Part shown: positions 55,733-64,000 of the stretch, one piece after another
Layout of the letters: each line of letters starts with the position of its first letter
Position numbering within the stretch: position 1 is the first letter of the stretch
NCBI RefSeq assembly: GCF_030815125.1
Contig: NZ_JAUSWH010000020.1
Location: 17,187-81,186 of the forward strand
DNA length: 64,000 bases
Direction of reading: 5' to 3'
From: Allorhizobium paknamense
GTDB lineage: Bacteria; Pseudomonadota; Alphaproteobacteria; Rhizobiales; Rhizobiaceae
The notes under the pieces: generated by a model
Told to the model about the DNA's origin: nothing
The model's database searches: none
The model's input: the letters and a program-made list of their open reading frames with translations, nothing else
Program-made: the position numbers and the translations under genes

Positions 55733-56308
55733 CTATATCAGACTGAAAACCCGGATCAGCACTTTCGGTTGCGGCTGCATGCTGATCAGTGTGCCGACGA
55801 ATACCCGTCGGTTCAACCAGTCATGCGGGCCGGTTGGTGCTGTCAGTTCGATCTGGGAAAAGGCATAGCGGGGGCCATCCTTCGGAGCGTCGATCAGCAC
55901 CTTGTTGTGGACGGTGATGATCGCGCCGTCATCCGTCTGGAGCTCATAAAGCGCATCCAGCTGCCGGATGCCGTCCTTGCGCAGCAATTGCCGGTCGGCC
56001 CCGCCCGGCAGCACTTTGCCCTTGATCCGGGGGCCTGCGAACTCACCGCCGGTGATGTTGATCATGCGCCGGTCGCCGAGCGGCGAGGGGCCGATCTCAA
56101 GCGGCGCTTGCAGGTTGCAGATCGCCTCATAGACGAACTCCGTCTGCGGCAGCACGATCGGCACATCGGACAGCGGACCGCCTTGCGCCGAGGCTGCCTT
56201 GACCGGAGACACGGTGCCGGATGCCAAGGCCAATCCTGTCGCTGCAAGCCCCGTCGATGCCATGCCTAGAAATGCCCGCCTGCCTGCGGGCTGCTCTTTC
56301 AAATCCAT
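55733..56308 (-). CDS. Tat-exported DUF3237 protein
   Basis: 191 residues, function unknown. Twin-arginine signal GRRAFLGMAS with hydrophobic stretch (about 9-35), then a DUF3237-like beta domain (about 55-190) with GDRRMINITGGEFAGPRIKG. Single leftward gene. Confidence 0.8.
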   Translation of the reverse strand: MDLKEQPAGRRAFLGMASTGLAATGLALASGTVSPVKAASAQGGPLSDVPIVLPQTEFVYEAICNLQAPLEIGPSPLGDRRMINITGGEFAGPRIKGKVLPGGADRQLLRKDGIRQLDALYELQTDDGAIITVHNKVLIDAPKDGPRYAFSQIELTAPTGPHDWLNRRVFVGTLISMQPQPKVLIRVFSLI

Positions 56309-56382
56309 GGGTTTCCTCCTCCCTTGGTATGGATAATGTCAAAAACCGGCTCTCCTCCAGCCGTTTCCGTCTCGAAAATGAT

Positions 56383-57375
56383 TTATAGTTTTCTCAGAGC
56401 CACCTGCTCTATCAGGTGGTTTTCCCCCTTGCGCAGGATGAGGTCGGCGCGGGGGCGGGTGGGAAGAATGTTTTCCCGCAAATTGATGAGATTGATATTG
56501 GCCCAGAGTCCCTCGGCAATGGTCAGGGCTTCCGTCTCGCTGATCGATGCATAGCGGTGGAAGTAGGAATTCGGGTCGCGGAAAGCTGTCTGGCGAAGCT
56601 TCATGAAGCGCTTCACATACCAGTTGTGAATGAGCGTTTCATCCGCATCGATATAAATCGAAAAGTCGAAGAAATCCGAGACCATCGGCACGATCTTGCC
56701 ATCGCGCGGCAGATCACGGGATTGCAGCACGTTGATCCCCTCGAAGATCAGAATGTCGGGCCGGTCGATGATGCGATGCTCGTCCGGCAACACGTCATAG
56801 GTAAGGTGCGAATAGAGAGGGGCCTTCACATTCGGCTGCCCGGCCTTGATGGCGGAGAGAAAGCGCAGCAGCGAGCCGGTATTGTAGCTTTCGGGGAAGC
56901 CCTTGCGATGCAGGCGGTTTTCCCGGATCAGTTCGGCATTCGGATAGAGAAAACCATCTGTGGTGACGAGGTCGACCTTGGGACTCGACGGCCAGCGCGC
57001 CAGCAATTCCTTCAATATACGGGCGGTGGTGGATTTGCCGACGGCGACAGATCCGGCAATGCCGATAATGAAGGGTGTCTTCTCGACATTGGTGCTGAGA
57101 AAGCGGTTGCGCTGCTTGGACAGAAGCTGCGAGGATTCCACATGCGCCGACAGAAGCCGCGACAGCGACAGATAGATGCGCCGCACTTCGGCGAGGTCGA
57201 TCGGGTCGTCCAGCGAGCGCAGCCGGTGCACCTCGTCCAGCGTCAGGGTCAGCGGCGTATCGGCCCGAAAATGCGCCCATTCTTCCGAGGAAAAGAACAG
57301 GTAGGGCGAGTAGCTTCCCGCCTGAAAATGATCAAGGCTCTCCTCCACCTCGAATTCCTTGATCGCTGTCGTCAT
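56383..57375 (-). CDS. coaA: Pantothenate kinase, type I
   Basis: First committed step of CoA synthesis. 330 residues; P-loop GSVAVGKSTTA. Overlaps the hisE stop by 4 bases, so it is the last gene of the his operon. Confidence 0.96.
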   Translation of the reverse strand: MTTAIKEFEVEESLDHFQAGSYSPYLFFSSEEWAHFRADTPLTLTLDEVHRLRSLDDPIDLAEVRRIYLSLSRLLSAHVESSQLLSKQRNRFLSTNVEKTPFIIGIAGSVAVGKSTTARILKELLARWPSSPKVDLVTTDGFLYPNAELIRENRLHRKGFPESYNTGSLLRFLSAIKAGQPNVKAPLYSHLTYDVLPDEHRIIDRPDILIFEGINVLQSRDLPRDGKIVPMVSDFFDFSIYIDADETLIHNWYVKRFMKLRQTAFRDPNSYFHRYASISETEALTIAEGLWANINLINLRENILPTRPRADLILRKGENHLIEQVALRKL

Positions 57376-57695
57376 GGGCCCTGCCGGCTTGCCTTTTCGC
57401 TCAAGCCCGATTGGCCCGTGCGTCGTTGTAGCTCTTCCATCACCGCTTCTAACGGTATGTCTGCAATTTTCAATACGACCATGAGGTGATAGAGCAGGTC
57501 GGCGCTTTCATAGATCAGATTGGCGCGGTCGTTCTTCACCGCCGCCATCACGGCTTCGATAGCCTCTTCGCCCAGTTTCTTGGCGGCCTTGTCCTGCCCG
57601 GCGGCGACGAGCTTTGCCGTCCAGCTTTCTTCCGGCGCGGCCTTGGCGCGGGTGGCGACGATCCGTTCGAGATCGCTCAGCGTGAATGTGCTCAT
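57372..57695 (-). CDS. hisE: Phosphoribosyl-ATP pyrophosphatase
   Basis: Second step of histidine synthesis. 107 residues from ATG 57695 (MSTFTLSDLERIV). KKLGEEAIEAVMA and ESADLLYHLMV motifs of the MazG-like fold. Confidence 0.95.
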   Translation of the reverse strand: MSTFTLSDLERIVATRAKAAPEESWTAKLVAAGQDKAAKKLGEEAIEAVMAAVKNDRANLIYESADLLYHLMVVLKIADIPLEAVMEELQRRTGQSGLSEKASRQGP

Positions 57696-57705
57696 CCTGC
57701 CGCCC

Positions 57706-58488
57706 TCACGCCTGATCCTGCCGCATGGCAATGCCATGTCCGGCCATATAGGCCTTGGCTTCGCCAATCGAATAGGTGCCGAAGTGGAAGATGGACGCGG
57801 CGAGAACCGCCGTGGCATGGCCTTCCTTCACGCCATCCACCAGATGATCCAGCGTGCCGACGCCACCTGAGGCAATCACCGGCACACGCACGGCATCGGC
57901 GATGGTGCGGGTCAGCTTCAGGTCGTAGCCGCTCTTGGTGCCGTCGCGGTCCATCGAAGTGACAAGCAGCTCGCCCGCGCCGCGCTCCACCATGCGAATG
58001 GCGAAATCCACCGCATCGATGCCTGTGGGCTGGCGGCCGCCATGGGTGAAAATTTCCCAGCGCTCCGTTTCTCCTTGGCCCGATACCTTCTTGGCGTCGA
58101 TGGAGACGACGATGCACTGGTTGCCGAACTTGTCCGCGGCCTCGGCCACGAAATCCGGGTTCTTCACGGCAGCGGAGTTGATCGAGACCTTGTCTGCCCC
58201 GCAGAGCAGCAGCTTGCGGATATCGGAGACGGCACGCACGCCGCCACCCACCGTGACCGGCATGAAGCAATGGTCCGCGGTGCGGGCCACCACGTCGAAA
58301 ATCGTATCGCGATTATCGGAGGAGGCAGTGATGTCGAGAAAGCAAAGCTCGTCTGCCCCGGCGGCATCATAGGCCTTCGCGGCCTCTACGGGATCGCCGG
58401 CATCGATGAGATCAACGAAATTGACGCCCTTGACCACGCGGCCATCCTTAACGTCCAAACACGGGATAATGCGTGCCTTCAAACTCAT
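57706..58488 (-). CDS. hisF: Imidazole glycerol phosphate synthase subunit HisF
   Basis: Cyclase half of the HisFH synthase. 260 residues; CLDVKDGRVVKGVNF (catalytic Asp near 11) and TSMDRDGTKSGYD (catalytic Asp near 130). Overlaps hisA by 4 bases. Confidence 0.97.
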   Translation of the reverse strand: MSLKARIIPCLDVKDGRVVKGVNFVDLIDAGDPVEAAKAYDAAGADELCFLDITASSDNRDTIFDVVARTADHCFMPVTVGGGVRAVSDIRKLLLCGADKVSINSAAVKNPDFVAEAADKFGNQCIVVSIDAKKVSGQGETERWEIFTHGGRQPTGIDAVDFAIRMVERGAGELLVTSMDRDGTKSGYDLKLTRTIADAVRVPVIASGGVGTLDHLVDGVKEGHATAVLAASIFHFGTYSIGEAKAYMAGHGIAMRQDQA

Positions 58489-59219
58489 TGCGCGGCTTCC
58501 TTGATCAGCGCCAGGGCCTCTTTCGGGTCAATGCGGCCATCATACAGAGCGCGGCCGGAAATCGCACCTTCCAGCTTGCGAGCATCCGGCTGCAGCATCC
58601 GGTGAATATCCCGTATGGACGCGAGACCTCCGGAGGCGATCACCGGAATGGAAACGGCTGCTGCTAGTTCCAGCGTGTTCTCCCAGTTGATCCCGGTCAG
58701 AATGCCGTCACGGTCGATATCGGTGTAGATGATGGCGGCAACGCCTGCGCCTTCGAATTTCTTCGCAAGTTCGATCACGCCCAGCTCCGAGGCTTCCGCC
58801 CAGCCTTCCACGGCCACCTTGCCGCCCTTGGCATCGATGCCGACGGCGACCTTGCCGGGAAACAGCTTGCAGGCCTCGATGACCAGCGCCGGATCGCGCA
58901 CCGCCACGGTGCCGAGAATGACGCGGGAAAGCCCGCGCCTCAGCCAGCTTTCGATATGCGCCAGCGTGCGGATGCCACCGCCGAGCTGCACCGGGTTCTT
59001 CGTGGCCTTCAAAATGGCATCCACCGCCGCGCCATTGACGCTTTCACCGGCGAAGGCGCCGTTGAGATCCACCACATGCAGCCATTCGAAGCCCTGATCT
59101 TCAAAGGCTTTGGCCTGGGCGGCGGGGTCTGGATTATAGACAGTGGCCTGGTCCATATCGCCAAGCTTGAGGCGAACGCACTGGCCGTCTTTCAGATCGA
59201 TAGCCGGAAAAAGAATCAT
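58485..59219 (-). CDS. hisA: HisA isomerase (ProFAR isomerase)
   Basis: Amadori rearrangement of ProFAR. 244 residues, barrel; AIDLKDGQCVRL (D8) and YTDIDRDGILTG. Confidence 0.97.
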   Translation of the reverse strand: MILFPAIDLKDGQCVRLKLGDMDQATVYNPDPAAQAKAFEDQGFEWLHVVDLNGAFAGESVNGAAVDAILKATKNPVQLGGGIRTLAHIESWLRRGLSRVILGTVAVRDPALVIEACKLFPGKVAVGIDAKGGKVAVEGWAEASELGVIELAKKFEGAGVAAIIYTDIDRDGILTGINWENTLELAAAVSIPVIASGGLASIRDIHRMLQPDARKLEGAISGRALYDGRIDPKEALALIKEAAQ

Positions 59220-59236
59220 GGGAATGGTCCGTAAAA

Positions 59237-59887
59237 TCAGGGCGCCCAGCGCAGGAAATTGCTGATGAGGCGCAGGCCGAGGGTCTGGCTCTTCTCCGGG
59301 TGGAATTGCGCGCCCGCCATATTGTCCCGTCCGACAAAAGCAGTCATGGCGCCGCCGTAATCGGTGGTGGCGATCACCTCTTCCGGCTTTTGAGCGGCCA
59401 GATGGTAGGAATGCACGAAATAGGCGTGCAGTCCGTCAGGGCCGGTGGGGATGCCGTCAAACAGCGGGTGAGGCTGGTGCAGGGCGAGCGTGTTCCAGCC
59501 GATCTGCGGGATCTTCAGCGTGGGATCGGCGGGCGTCATTTCCGTCACATCGCCGGCAATCCACCCAAGCCCCTGCGTCACCGTCTTTTCCAGCCCGCGA
59601 GAGGACATGAGCTGCATGCCGACGCAGATGCCGAGGAAGGGGCGGCCCTTGGTGGTGACCGCTTCGCTCAAAGCGTCCTGCATACCGGGCACGGAGTCCA
59701 GGCCGCGCTTACAATCGGCATAGGCGCCGACACCCGGCAGCACGATGCGGTCGGCGGAGGCGACGCGCTCGGCCTTGTCGGTCAGGTCGATTTCGGCATC
59801 GAGGCCCAGTTCCCGGGCGGCGCGCTCGAAGGCTTTGGTGGCGGAGCGCAGATTGCCCGAGCCATAGTCGATAATTGCTACACGCAT
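59237..59887 (-). CDS. hisH: Imidazole glycerol phosphate synthase subunit HisH
   Basis: Glutaminase partner of HisF. 216 residues from ATG 59887 (MRVAIIDYGSGN); nucleophile in GICVGMQLM and GAQFHPEKSQ with His/Glu. Confidence 0.96.
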   Translation of the reverse strand: MRVAIIDYGSGNLRSATKAFERAARELGLDAEIDLTDKAERVASADRIVLPGVGAYADCKRGLDSVPGMQDALSEAVTTKGRPFLGICVGMQLMSSRGLEKTVTQGLGWIAGDVTEMTPADPTLKIPQIGWNTLALHQPHPLFDGIPTGPDGLHAYFVHSYHLAAQKPEEVIATTDYGGAMTAFVGRDNMAGAQFHPEKSQTLGLRLISNFLRWAP

Positions 59888-59901
59888 GGTCGTCTCAACT
59901 C

Positions 59902-60498
59902 TCAAAGAGTACCCTTGGTGGAGGGGATGCGGCCAGCCTGGCGCGGATCGATTTCCAGCGCCGTGCGCAGCACCCGTGCCACCGCCTTGAAGCAGGTTTC
60001 GGCGATATGGTGGTTGTTTGCGCCATAGTGGTTGAGAATATGCAGCGTGATCCCGGCATTCTGCGCCAGTGCCTGGAAGAATTCCCGCACCAGTTCGGTA
60101 TCGAATGTCCCGATTTTCGGCGCTGAGAACGTGACGTTCCAGACGAGGAAGGGACGGCCCGACACATCGACGGCGGCCTTGGTCATGGTTTCGTCCATGG
60201 CAAGGTCGAGCGAGGCATAGCGCATGATGCCGCGCCGCTCTCCAAGCGCCTTCGAAATGGCCTGACCGATGGCAATGCCGGTGTCTTCCACCGTGTGGTG
60301 GTCATCGATATGCAGATCGCCCTTCACGTCGATTTCCATGTCGATCAGGGAATGTCGGGAAAGCTGCTCCAGCATATGGTCGAAAAAGCCCACGCCGGTC
60401 GAGATCTTCGAGGTACCGGTGCCGTCGAGATGGACGGAGACGGAAACCGAGGTCTCGTTGGTCTTGCGGACAACATTTGCTGTGCGGCTTTCAGCCAT
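59902..60498 (-). CDS. hisB: Imidazoleglycerol-phosphate dehydratase
   Basis: Single-domain HisB dehydratase. 198 residues; FFDHMLEQLSRHS and DHHTVEDTGIAIG manganese sites. First gene of the leftward hisBHAFE-coaA operon, divergent from hslV. Confidence 0.97.
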   Translation of the reverse strand: MAESRTANVVRKTNETSVSVSVHLDGTGTSKISTGVGFFDHMLEQLSRHSLIDMEIDVKGDLHIDDHHTVEDTGIAIGQAISKALGERRGIMRYASLDLAMDETMTKAAVDVSGRPFLVWNVTFSAPKIGTFDTELVREFFQALAQNAGITLHILNHYGANNHHIAETCFKAVARVLRTALEIDPRQAGRIPSTKGTL

Positions 60499-60666
60499 CG
60501 TCTACTCCTTGCAAGGTCTGCTGCTCCTTATCAGGCGCACCGGCAAATATCCAGCAATCCTTGTGAGGGCGCGCCGCGTTTGCATTTGTGCCAAGGCCAC
60601 TTACATAGGAGCCAACAGGAGGAGCCCATCGTCTGTGCCTCGGGCTCCGCAACGAATGGACGGATC

Positions 60667-61227
60667 ATGAGCGAACACAATCCCTATGGAACCATGCACG
60701 GCACGACCATCATCACGGTCCGCAAGGGCGGCAAGGTGGTGATCGCCGGTGACGGGCAGGTGAGCCTTGGCCAGACGGTGATGAAGGGCAATGCCCGCAA
60801 GGTGCGCCGTATCGGCAAGGGCGAGGTTATTGCCGGTTTTGCCGGTGCAACGGCGGATGCCTTCACGCTGCTGGAGCGGTTGGAGCGCAAGCTGGAGCAA
60901 TATCCCGGCCAATTGATGCGCGCCGCCGTCGAACTCGCCAAGGACTGGCGCACCGACAAATATCTGCGCAATCTCGAAGCCATGATGCTGGTGGCCGACA
61001 AGACCGTGACGCTGGCCATCACCGGCAATGGCGACGTGCTGGAACCCGAACATGGCACCATCGCCATCGGTTCCGGCGGCAATTATGCTCTCGCGGCGGC
61101 GCTTGCGCTGATGGATACCGATCAATCTGCGGAAGAGATTGCCCGCAAGGCGATGAAAATCGCCGGTGACATCTGCGTCTACACCAATCACAGCGTCCTC
61201 GTCGAAACGCTCGATGCCGACGCCTGA
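60667..61227 (+). CDS. hslV: HslV protease subunit (ClpQ)
   Basis: Threonine protease core of the HslVU complex. 186 residues from ATG 60667; catalytic Thr13 (MHGTTIITVRKGG) becomes N-terminal after processing. Followed by hslU. Confidence 0.95.
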   Translation: MSEHNPYGTMHGTTIITVRKGGKVVIAGDGQVSLGQTVMKGNARKVRRIGKGEVIAGFAGATADAFTLLERLERKLEQYPGQLMRAAVELAKDWRTDKYLRNLEAMMLVADKTVTLAITGNGDVLEPEHGTIAIGSGGNYALAAALALMDTDQSAEEIARKAMKIAGDICVYTNHSVLVETLDADA

Positions 61228-61257
61228 CCCCTTTCTTTCTCCCAGGACATATTCCCT

Positions 61258-62565
61258 ATGACGACTTTTTCTCCCCGCGAAATCGTTTCGGAACTGGACC
61301 GCTACATCATCGGCCAGAATGACGCCAAGCGCGCCGTGGCGATTGCGCTGCGTAACCGCTGGCGCCGCCAGCAGCTGGATGAAAGCCTGCGTGACGAGGT
61401 GATGCCGAAGAACATCCTGATGATCGGCCCGACCGGCGTCGGCAAGACGGAAATCTCCCGCCGTCTCGCCAAGCTGGCGGGCGCGCCCTTTATCAAGGTG
61501 GAAGCCACCAAATTCACCGAGGTCGGCTATGTCGGCCGTGATGTCGAGCAGATCATCCGCGATCTCGTGGAAGTGGGCATCGGCCTGGTGCGCGAAAAGA
61601 AGCGGCAGGAGGTGCAGGCCAAGGCCCATGCCGGTGCCGAAGAGCGCGTGCTGGATGCGCTGGTCGGCGCGACGGCCTCTCCCGCCACCCGCGACAGTTT
61701 TCGCAAGAAGCTGCGCGCCGGTGAAATGGACGACAAGGAAATCGAGATTGAAGTGGCCGATAGCGGCAATGGCATGTCCGGCTTTGAAATTCCTGGCATG
61801 CCGGGAGCCAATGTCGGCATTCTCAACCTCTCCGACATGTTCGGCAAGGCCATGGGCGGGCGCACCAAGAAGGTGCGCACCACGGTGAAAGCCTCCTATG
61901 ACGACCTGATCCGCGACGAATCCGACAAACTGATCGACAACGAGGTCATCCAGCGTGAGGCCGTGCGTTCGGTCGAAAATGACGGCATCGTCTTTCTGGA
62001 CGAGATCGACAAGATCGCCGCGCGCGATGGCGGGCTGGGGGCAGGCGTTTCCCGCGAAGGCGTGCAGCGCGACCTGCTGCCGCTGGTGGAGGGGACGACG
62101 GTGGCGACGAAATACGGGCCGGTGAAGACCGACCATATTCTCTTCATTGCCTCCGGCGCATTCCATGTCGCCAAGCCTTCCGATCTTCTGCCGGAGCTTC
62201 AGGGCCGTCTGCCGATCCGCGTGGAATTGAAGCCGCTCTCCAAGGAGGATTTCCGCCGCATTCTGACAGAAACCGAAGCCAGCCTCATTCGCCAGTACAG
62301 GGCGCTGATGGCAACGGAAGCGCTGGATCTGGACTTCACCGAGGACGCCATCGACGCGCTGGCCGATGTGGCGGTCAAGCTCAATTCTTCTGTCGAGAAT
62401 ATCGGAGCCCGCCGCCTGCAAACCGTGATGGAGCGGGTGCTGGACGAGATTTCCTTCAATGCGCCGGATCGCGGCGGGGCGAAGGTGACGATTGATTCGG
62501 CCTATGTCCATGAGCATGTCGGCGAGATTGCCGCCGATGCGGACCTCTCGCGCTACATCCTGTAG
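61258..62565 (+). CDS. hslU: HslU ATPase (ClpY)
   Basis: AAA+ unfoldase feeding HslV. 435 residues; Walker A GPTGVGKTE, Walker B VFLDEIDKIA, pore box near GYVGRD. 30 bases after hslV. Confidence 0.97.
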   Translation: MTTFSPREIVSELDRYIIGQNDAKRAVAIALRNRWRRQQLDESLRDEVMPKNILMIGPTGVGKTEISRRLAKLAGAPFIKVEATKFTEVGYVGRDVEQIIRDLVEVGIGLVREKKRQEVQAKAHAGAEERVLDALVGATASPATRDSFRKKLRAGEMDDKEIEIEVADSGNGMSGFEIPGMPGANVGILNLSDMFGKAMGGRTKKVRTTVKASYDDLIRDESDKLIDNEVIQREAVRSVENDGIVFLDEIDKIAARDGGLGAGVSREGVQRDLLPLVEGTTVATKYGPVKTDHILFIASGAFHVAKPSDLLPELQGRLPIRVELKPLSKEDFRRILTETEASLIRQYRALMATEALDLDFTEDAIDALADVAVKLNSSVENIGARRLQTVMERVLDEISFNAPDRGGAKVTIDSAYVHEHVGEIAADADLSRYIL

Positions 62566-62577
62566 GAGGATGATTTG

Positions 62578-62620
62578 TTAGAGCGCTTTTCGATCTGATT
62601 GAATCAGATCGTCGCTCTAA
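62578..62620. repeat. Nested palindrome after hslU
   Basis: TTAGAGCG (62578-62585) pairs with CGCTCTAA (62613-62620), enclosing CGATCTGATT/AATCAGATCG (62591-62611). Confidence 0.75.
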
Positions 62621-62635
62621 CATTTTATTTTTGAA

Positions 62636-62678
62636 GCATAATCTTGTCGATCCTCGTTTCACTCCGGTCGGATTATGC
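62636..62678. repeat. Second palindrome after hslU
   Basis: GCATAATC (62636-62643) pairs with GATTATGC (62671-62678). Resembles other rhizobial repeats that end in an ATTATGC arm. Confidence 0.65.
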
Positions 62679-62688
62679 TCTAAAAAAT

Positions 62689-62719
62689 GAGTTAAGGCGG
62701 TGTTTTTCCGCCTTAACTC
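62689..62719 (+). terminator. 12-bp hairpin before DUF1402 gene
   Basis: GAGTTAAGGCGG (62689-62700) pairs perfectly with CCGCCTTAACTC (62708-62719); no T run after, so the role is unsure. Confidence 0.45.
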
Positions 62720-62838
62720 GGCCATGAAGGGCGGCAGGAGTCGACGCACTCGACTTTCTTCGATAAGAGGGCCGCTGTCTCGGCTGGCAGGAATTTGCGT
62801 TTTCCGCCGGTCGGGCTGGGCACCTTCAAGGATTAGGC

Positions 62839-63786
62839 ATGCTGCGTCGCTTCATTCTGGCCGTTTTCGTTTCCGCTGCCTGCGCGGGCTCAGCCCTCGC
62901 TGCCGATATCCGGGTGGTACCGCCCGGCAACCGCAATGCCGAGCAGCCCGCCATTCCCGGCGCGTCCAAGCAGCGCACGCGGGAAACCAAAAGCACTTTT
63001 GATGCCAAATATGAAAAGATCCGCGATCTCCTGTCGCGCGACAAGCAGTTGATCGCCAAGATCAAGAAAACGTCCGGCCAATACGGCATCGACCCCATTC
63101 ACATGATCGGGGCGCTGGTGGGCGAGCATACCTATAACGTCGATGCCTATGACACGTTGCAGACTTACTATGTGAAGGCGGCATCCTATGCCGGTCATTC
63201 CTTCCGCTTCGCTTATGATGGCGAGGCGATCGACGATTTCGTCGCCCGTCCGCAATTTGCCGACTGCAACAAGTTCAGCGACAGCTATCGCCTGTGGAGC
63301 TGCCGGGAAAATGTCTGGGAAGATGATTTTCGCGGCAAGAAGGTCGATGGCCGAAAATATCCCGATAATCGCTTCAGCGCCGTCTTCTTCCAGCCCTTTT
63401 ATGCCGGTCAAACCTTCGGACTGGGCCAGATCAACCCGCTGACTGCGCTGATGCTGACCGATATGGTGCATGAAACCTCGGGCTATCCGAAGCTCGATGA
63501 AAAGGATGCCGGCAGCGTCTACAAGGCGATCATGGATCCGGATATCTCGCTATCCTACATGGCCGCCATCATTCGCCGCTCCATCGACGACTACAAGGAG
63601 ATCGCCGGTGTGGACATTTCGAAAAATCCGGGCCTGACGGCCACGCTGTTCAATGTCGGAAATTCGACCGGACGCGCCAGAGCTTTGGCCCGGCGCAATG
63701 CTGGCGGTGGCAATGCCTGGCCGGAAGAAAATTATTATGGCTGGCTGGTCAACGACAAGCTCGATGAGCTGAAGTCGCTTCTGTAA
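62839..63786 (+). CDS. DUF1402 exported protein
   Basis: 315 residues, function unknown, family typical of rhizobia. N-terminal signal peptide (about 1-21, ALA cleavage). GALVGEHTYNVDAYD and FGLGQINPLTALML resemble lysozyme-like transglycosylase folds, so a peptidoglycan role is possible but unproved. Confidence 0.75.
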   Translation: MLRRFILAVFVSAACAGSALAADIRVVPPGNRNAEQPAIPGASKQRTRETKSTFDAKYEKIRDLLSRDKQLIAKIKKTSGQYGIDPIHMIGALVGEHTYNVDAYDTLQTYYVKAASYAGHSFRFAYDGEAIDDFVARPQFADCNKFSDSYRLWSCRENVWEDDFRGKKVDGRKYPDNRFSAVFFQPFYAGQTFGLGQINPLTALMLTDMVHETSGYPKLDEKDAGSVYKAIMDPDISLSYMAAIIRRSIDDYKEIAGVDISKNPGLTATLFNVGNSTGRARALARRNAGGGNAWPEENYYGWLVNDKLDELKSLL

Positions 63787-63927
63787 GGCGGCGCTGTTCA
63801 CGATCTTCCCGGAGCGTTCACGCCATGACGCAATTCCCGTTGACAGACGCCTGAAACCATTGATGTTATAATTTTAGTGTATTCGCGTAAAAGCTGTGGC
63901 TTGTGCTAGGGTCAAAACTCAATCAGG

Positions 63928-64000
63928 ATGGGTGTTCTGTTGAACGGGATGGGATTGAATGGCCGCGAACAAGCGCAAGGCAAGGCCCTGAGGCCTTGTC
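63928..64000 (+). CDS. Possible start of a further gene (cut by window)
   Basis: An open frame runs from ATG 63928 (or 63949) to the window end with AGG directly before 63928. The other frame from 63959 is a 10-codon peptide ending before hairpin CAAGGCC/GGCCTTG (63981-63998). Too short to judge. Confidence 0.25.
   Translation, partial: MGVLLNGMGLNGREQAQGKALRPC

Noticed and set aside
60540..60666. Heat-shock (RpoH) promoter before hslV
   Set aside because: CTTGTG near 60560 has no good -10 partner at normal spacing; not supported well enough to list.
60601..62517. 638-codon minus-strand ORF opposite hslVU
   Set aside because: Antisense shadow; hslV and hslU are unambiguous.
1..64000. CRISPR arrays, insertion sequences, tRNA or rRNA genes
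   Set aside because: No regularly spaced repeats, transposase ORFs, or recognisable tRNA/rRNA sequences were seen.

Overview
The window looks like the chromosomal replication-origin region of an alphaproteobacterium of the order Hyphomicrobiales/Rhizobiales, most likely a Rhizobiaceae (Rhizobium/Agrobacterium/Allorhizobium type). The reasons are the gene order parB-parA-rsmG-mnmG-mnmE-rho-hemJ-hemE-[origin]-ppsR-maf-aroE-coaE-dnaQ, the chvI/chvG-hprK-PTS-ahcY block divergent from pckA, the divL/tsaE/addBA block, and dispersed palindromic intergenic repeats of the RIME kind known from rhizobia. The assignment rests on recognised proteins and gene order; no search was run.

Layout. Positions 1-5200 hold the end of a processive glycosyltransferase, pyruvate carboxylase (pyc) and a repeat-rich gap. 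Positions 5206-14186 are a leftward block: parB, parA, rsmG, mnmG, mnmE, rho, hemJ, hemE. The gap 14187-14588 carries DnaA-box-like sequences and an A+T-rich tract and is the candidate oriC. Genes to its right (ppsR, maf, aroE, coaE, dnaQ, then after secB/fxsA timA-like, mltA, smr, xre, gyrB) run mostly rightward. Six ParB-site-like palindromes (parS, core GTTTCACGTGAAAC) lie at about 7.6, 9.6, 16.1, 25.2, 43.4 and 55.0 kb, around the origin and parAB.

Positions 25.2-34.1 kb hold a nitroreductase, intracellular PHB depolymerase (phaZ), a DUF2852 membrane protein, a YgjP-type metalloprotease, and trpF-trpB-trpA-accD-folC. Between folC and trxA is a small A+T-rich insert with a possible PBECR-like nuclease gene. 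Positions 34.7-46.9 kb are a long leftward block divL - tsaE/kinase fusion - murU-like - addB - addA - trxA. It joins cell-cycle signalling, tRNA modification, cell-wall sugar recycling and recombination repair. Positions 47.3-53.0 kb hold chvI-chvG-hprK-EIIA-HPr-ahcY, with pckA divergent. Positions 55.3-62.6 kb hold arfB, a Tat-exported DUF3237 protein, the leftward hisB-hisH-hisA-hisF-hisE-coaA operon and the divergent hslV-hslU protease. The window ends with a DUF1402 exported protein and possibly the start of another gene.

Most genes are ordinary chromosomal core genes. The points most worth a second look are the origin/parS architecture, the TsaE-phosphotransferase fusion next to a MurU-like enzyme, DivL with tyrosine replacing the kinase histidine plus DnaA/CtrA-like sites upstream, and the A+T-rich insert at 34.05-34.69 kb.
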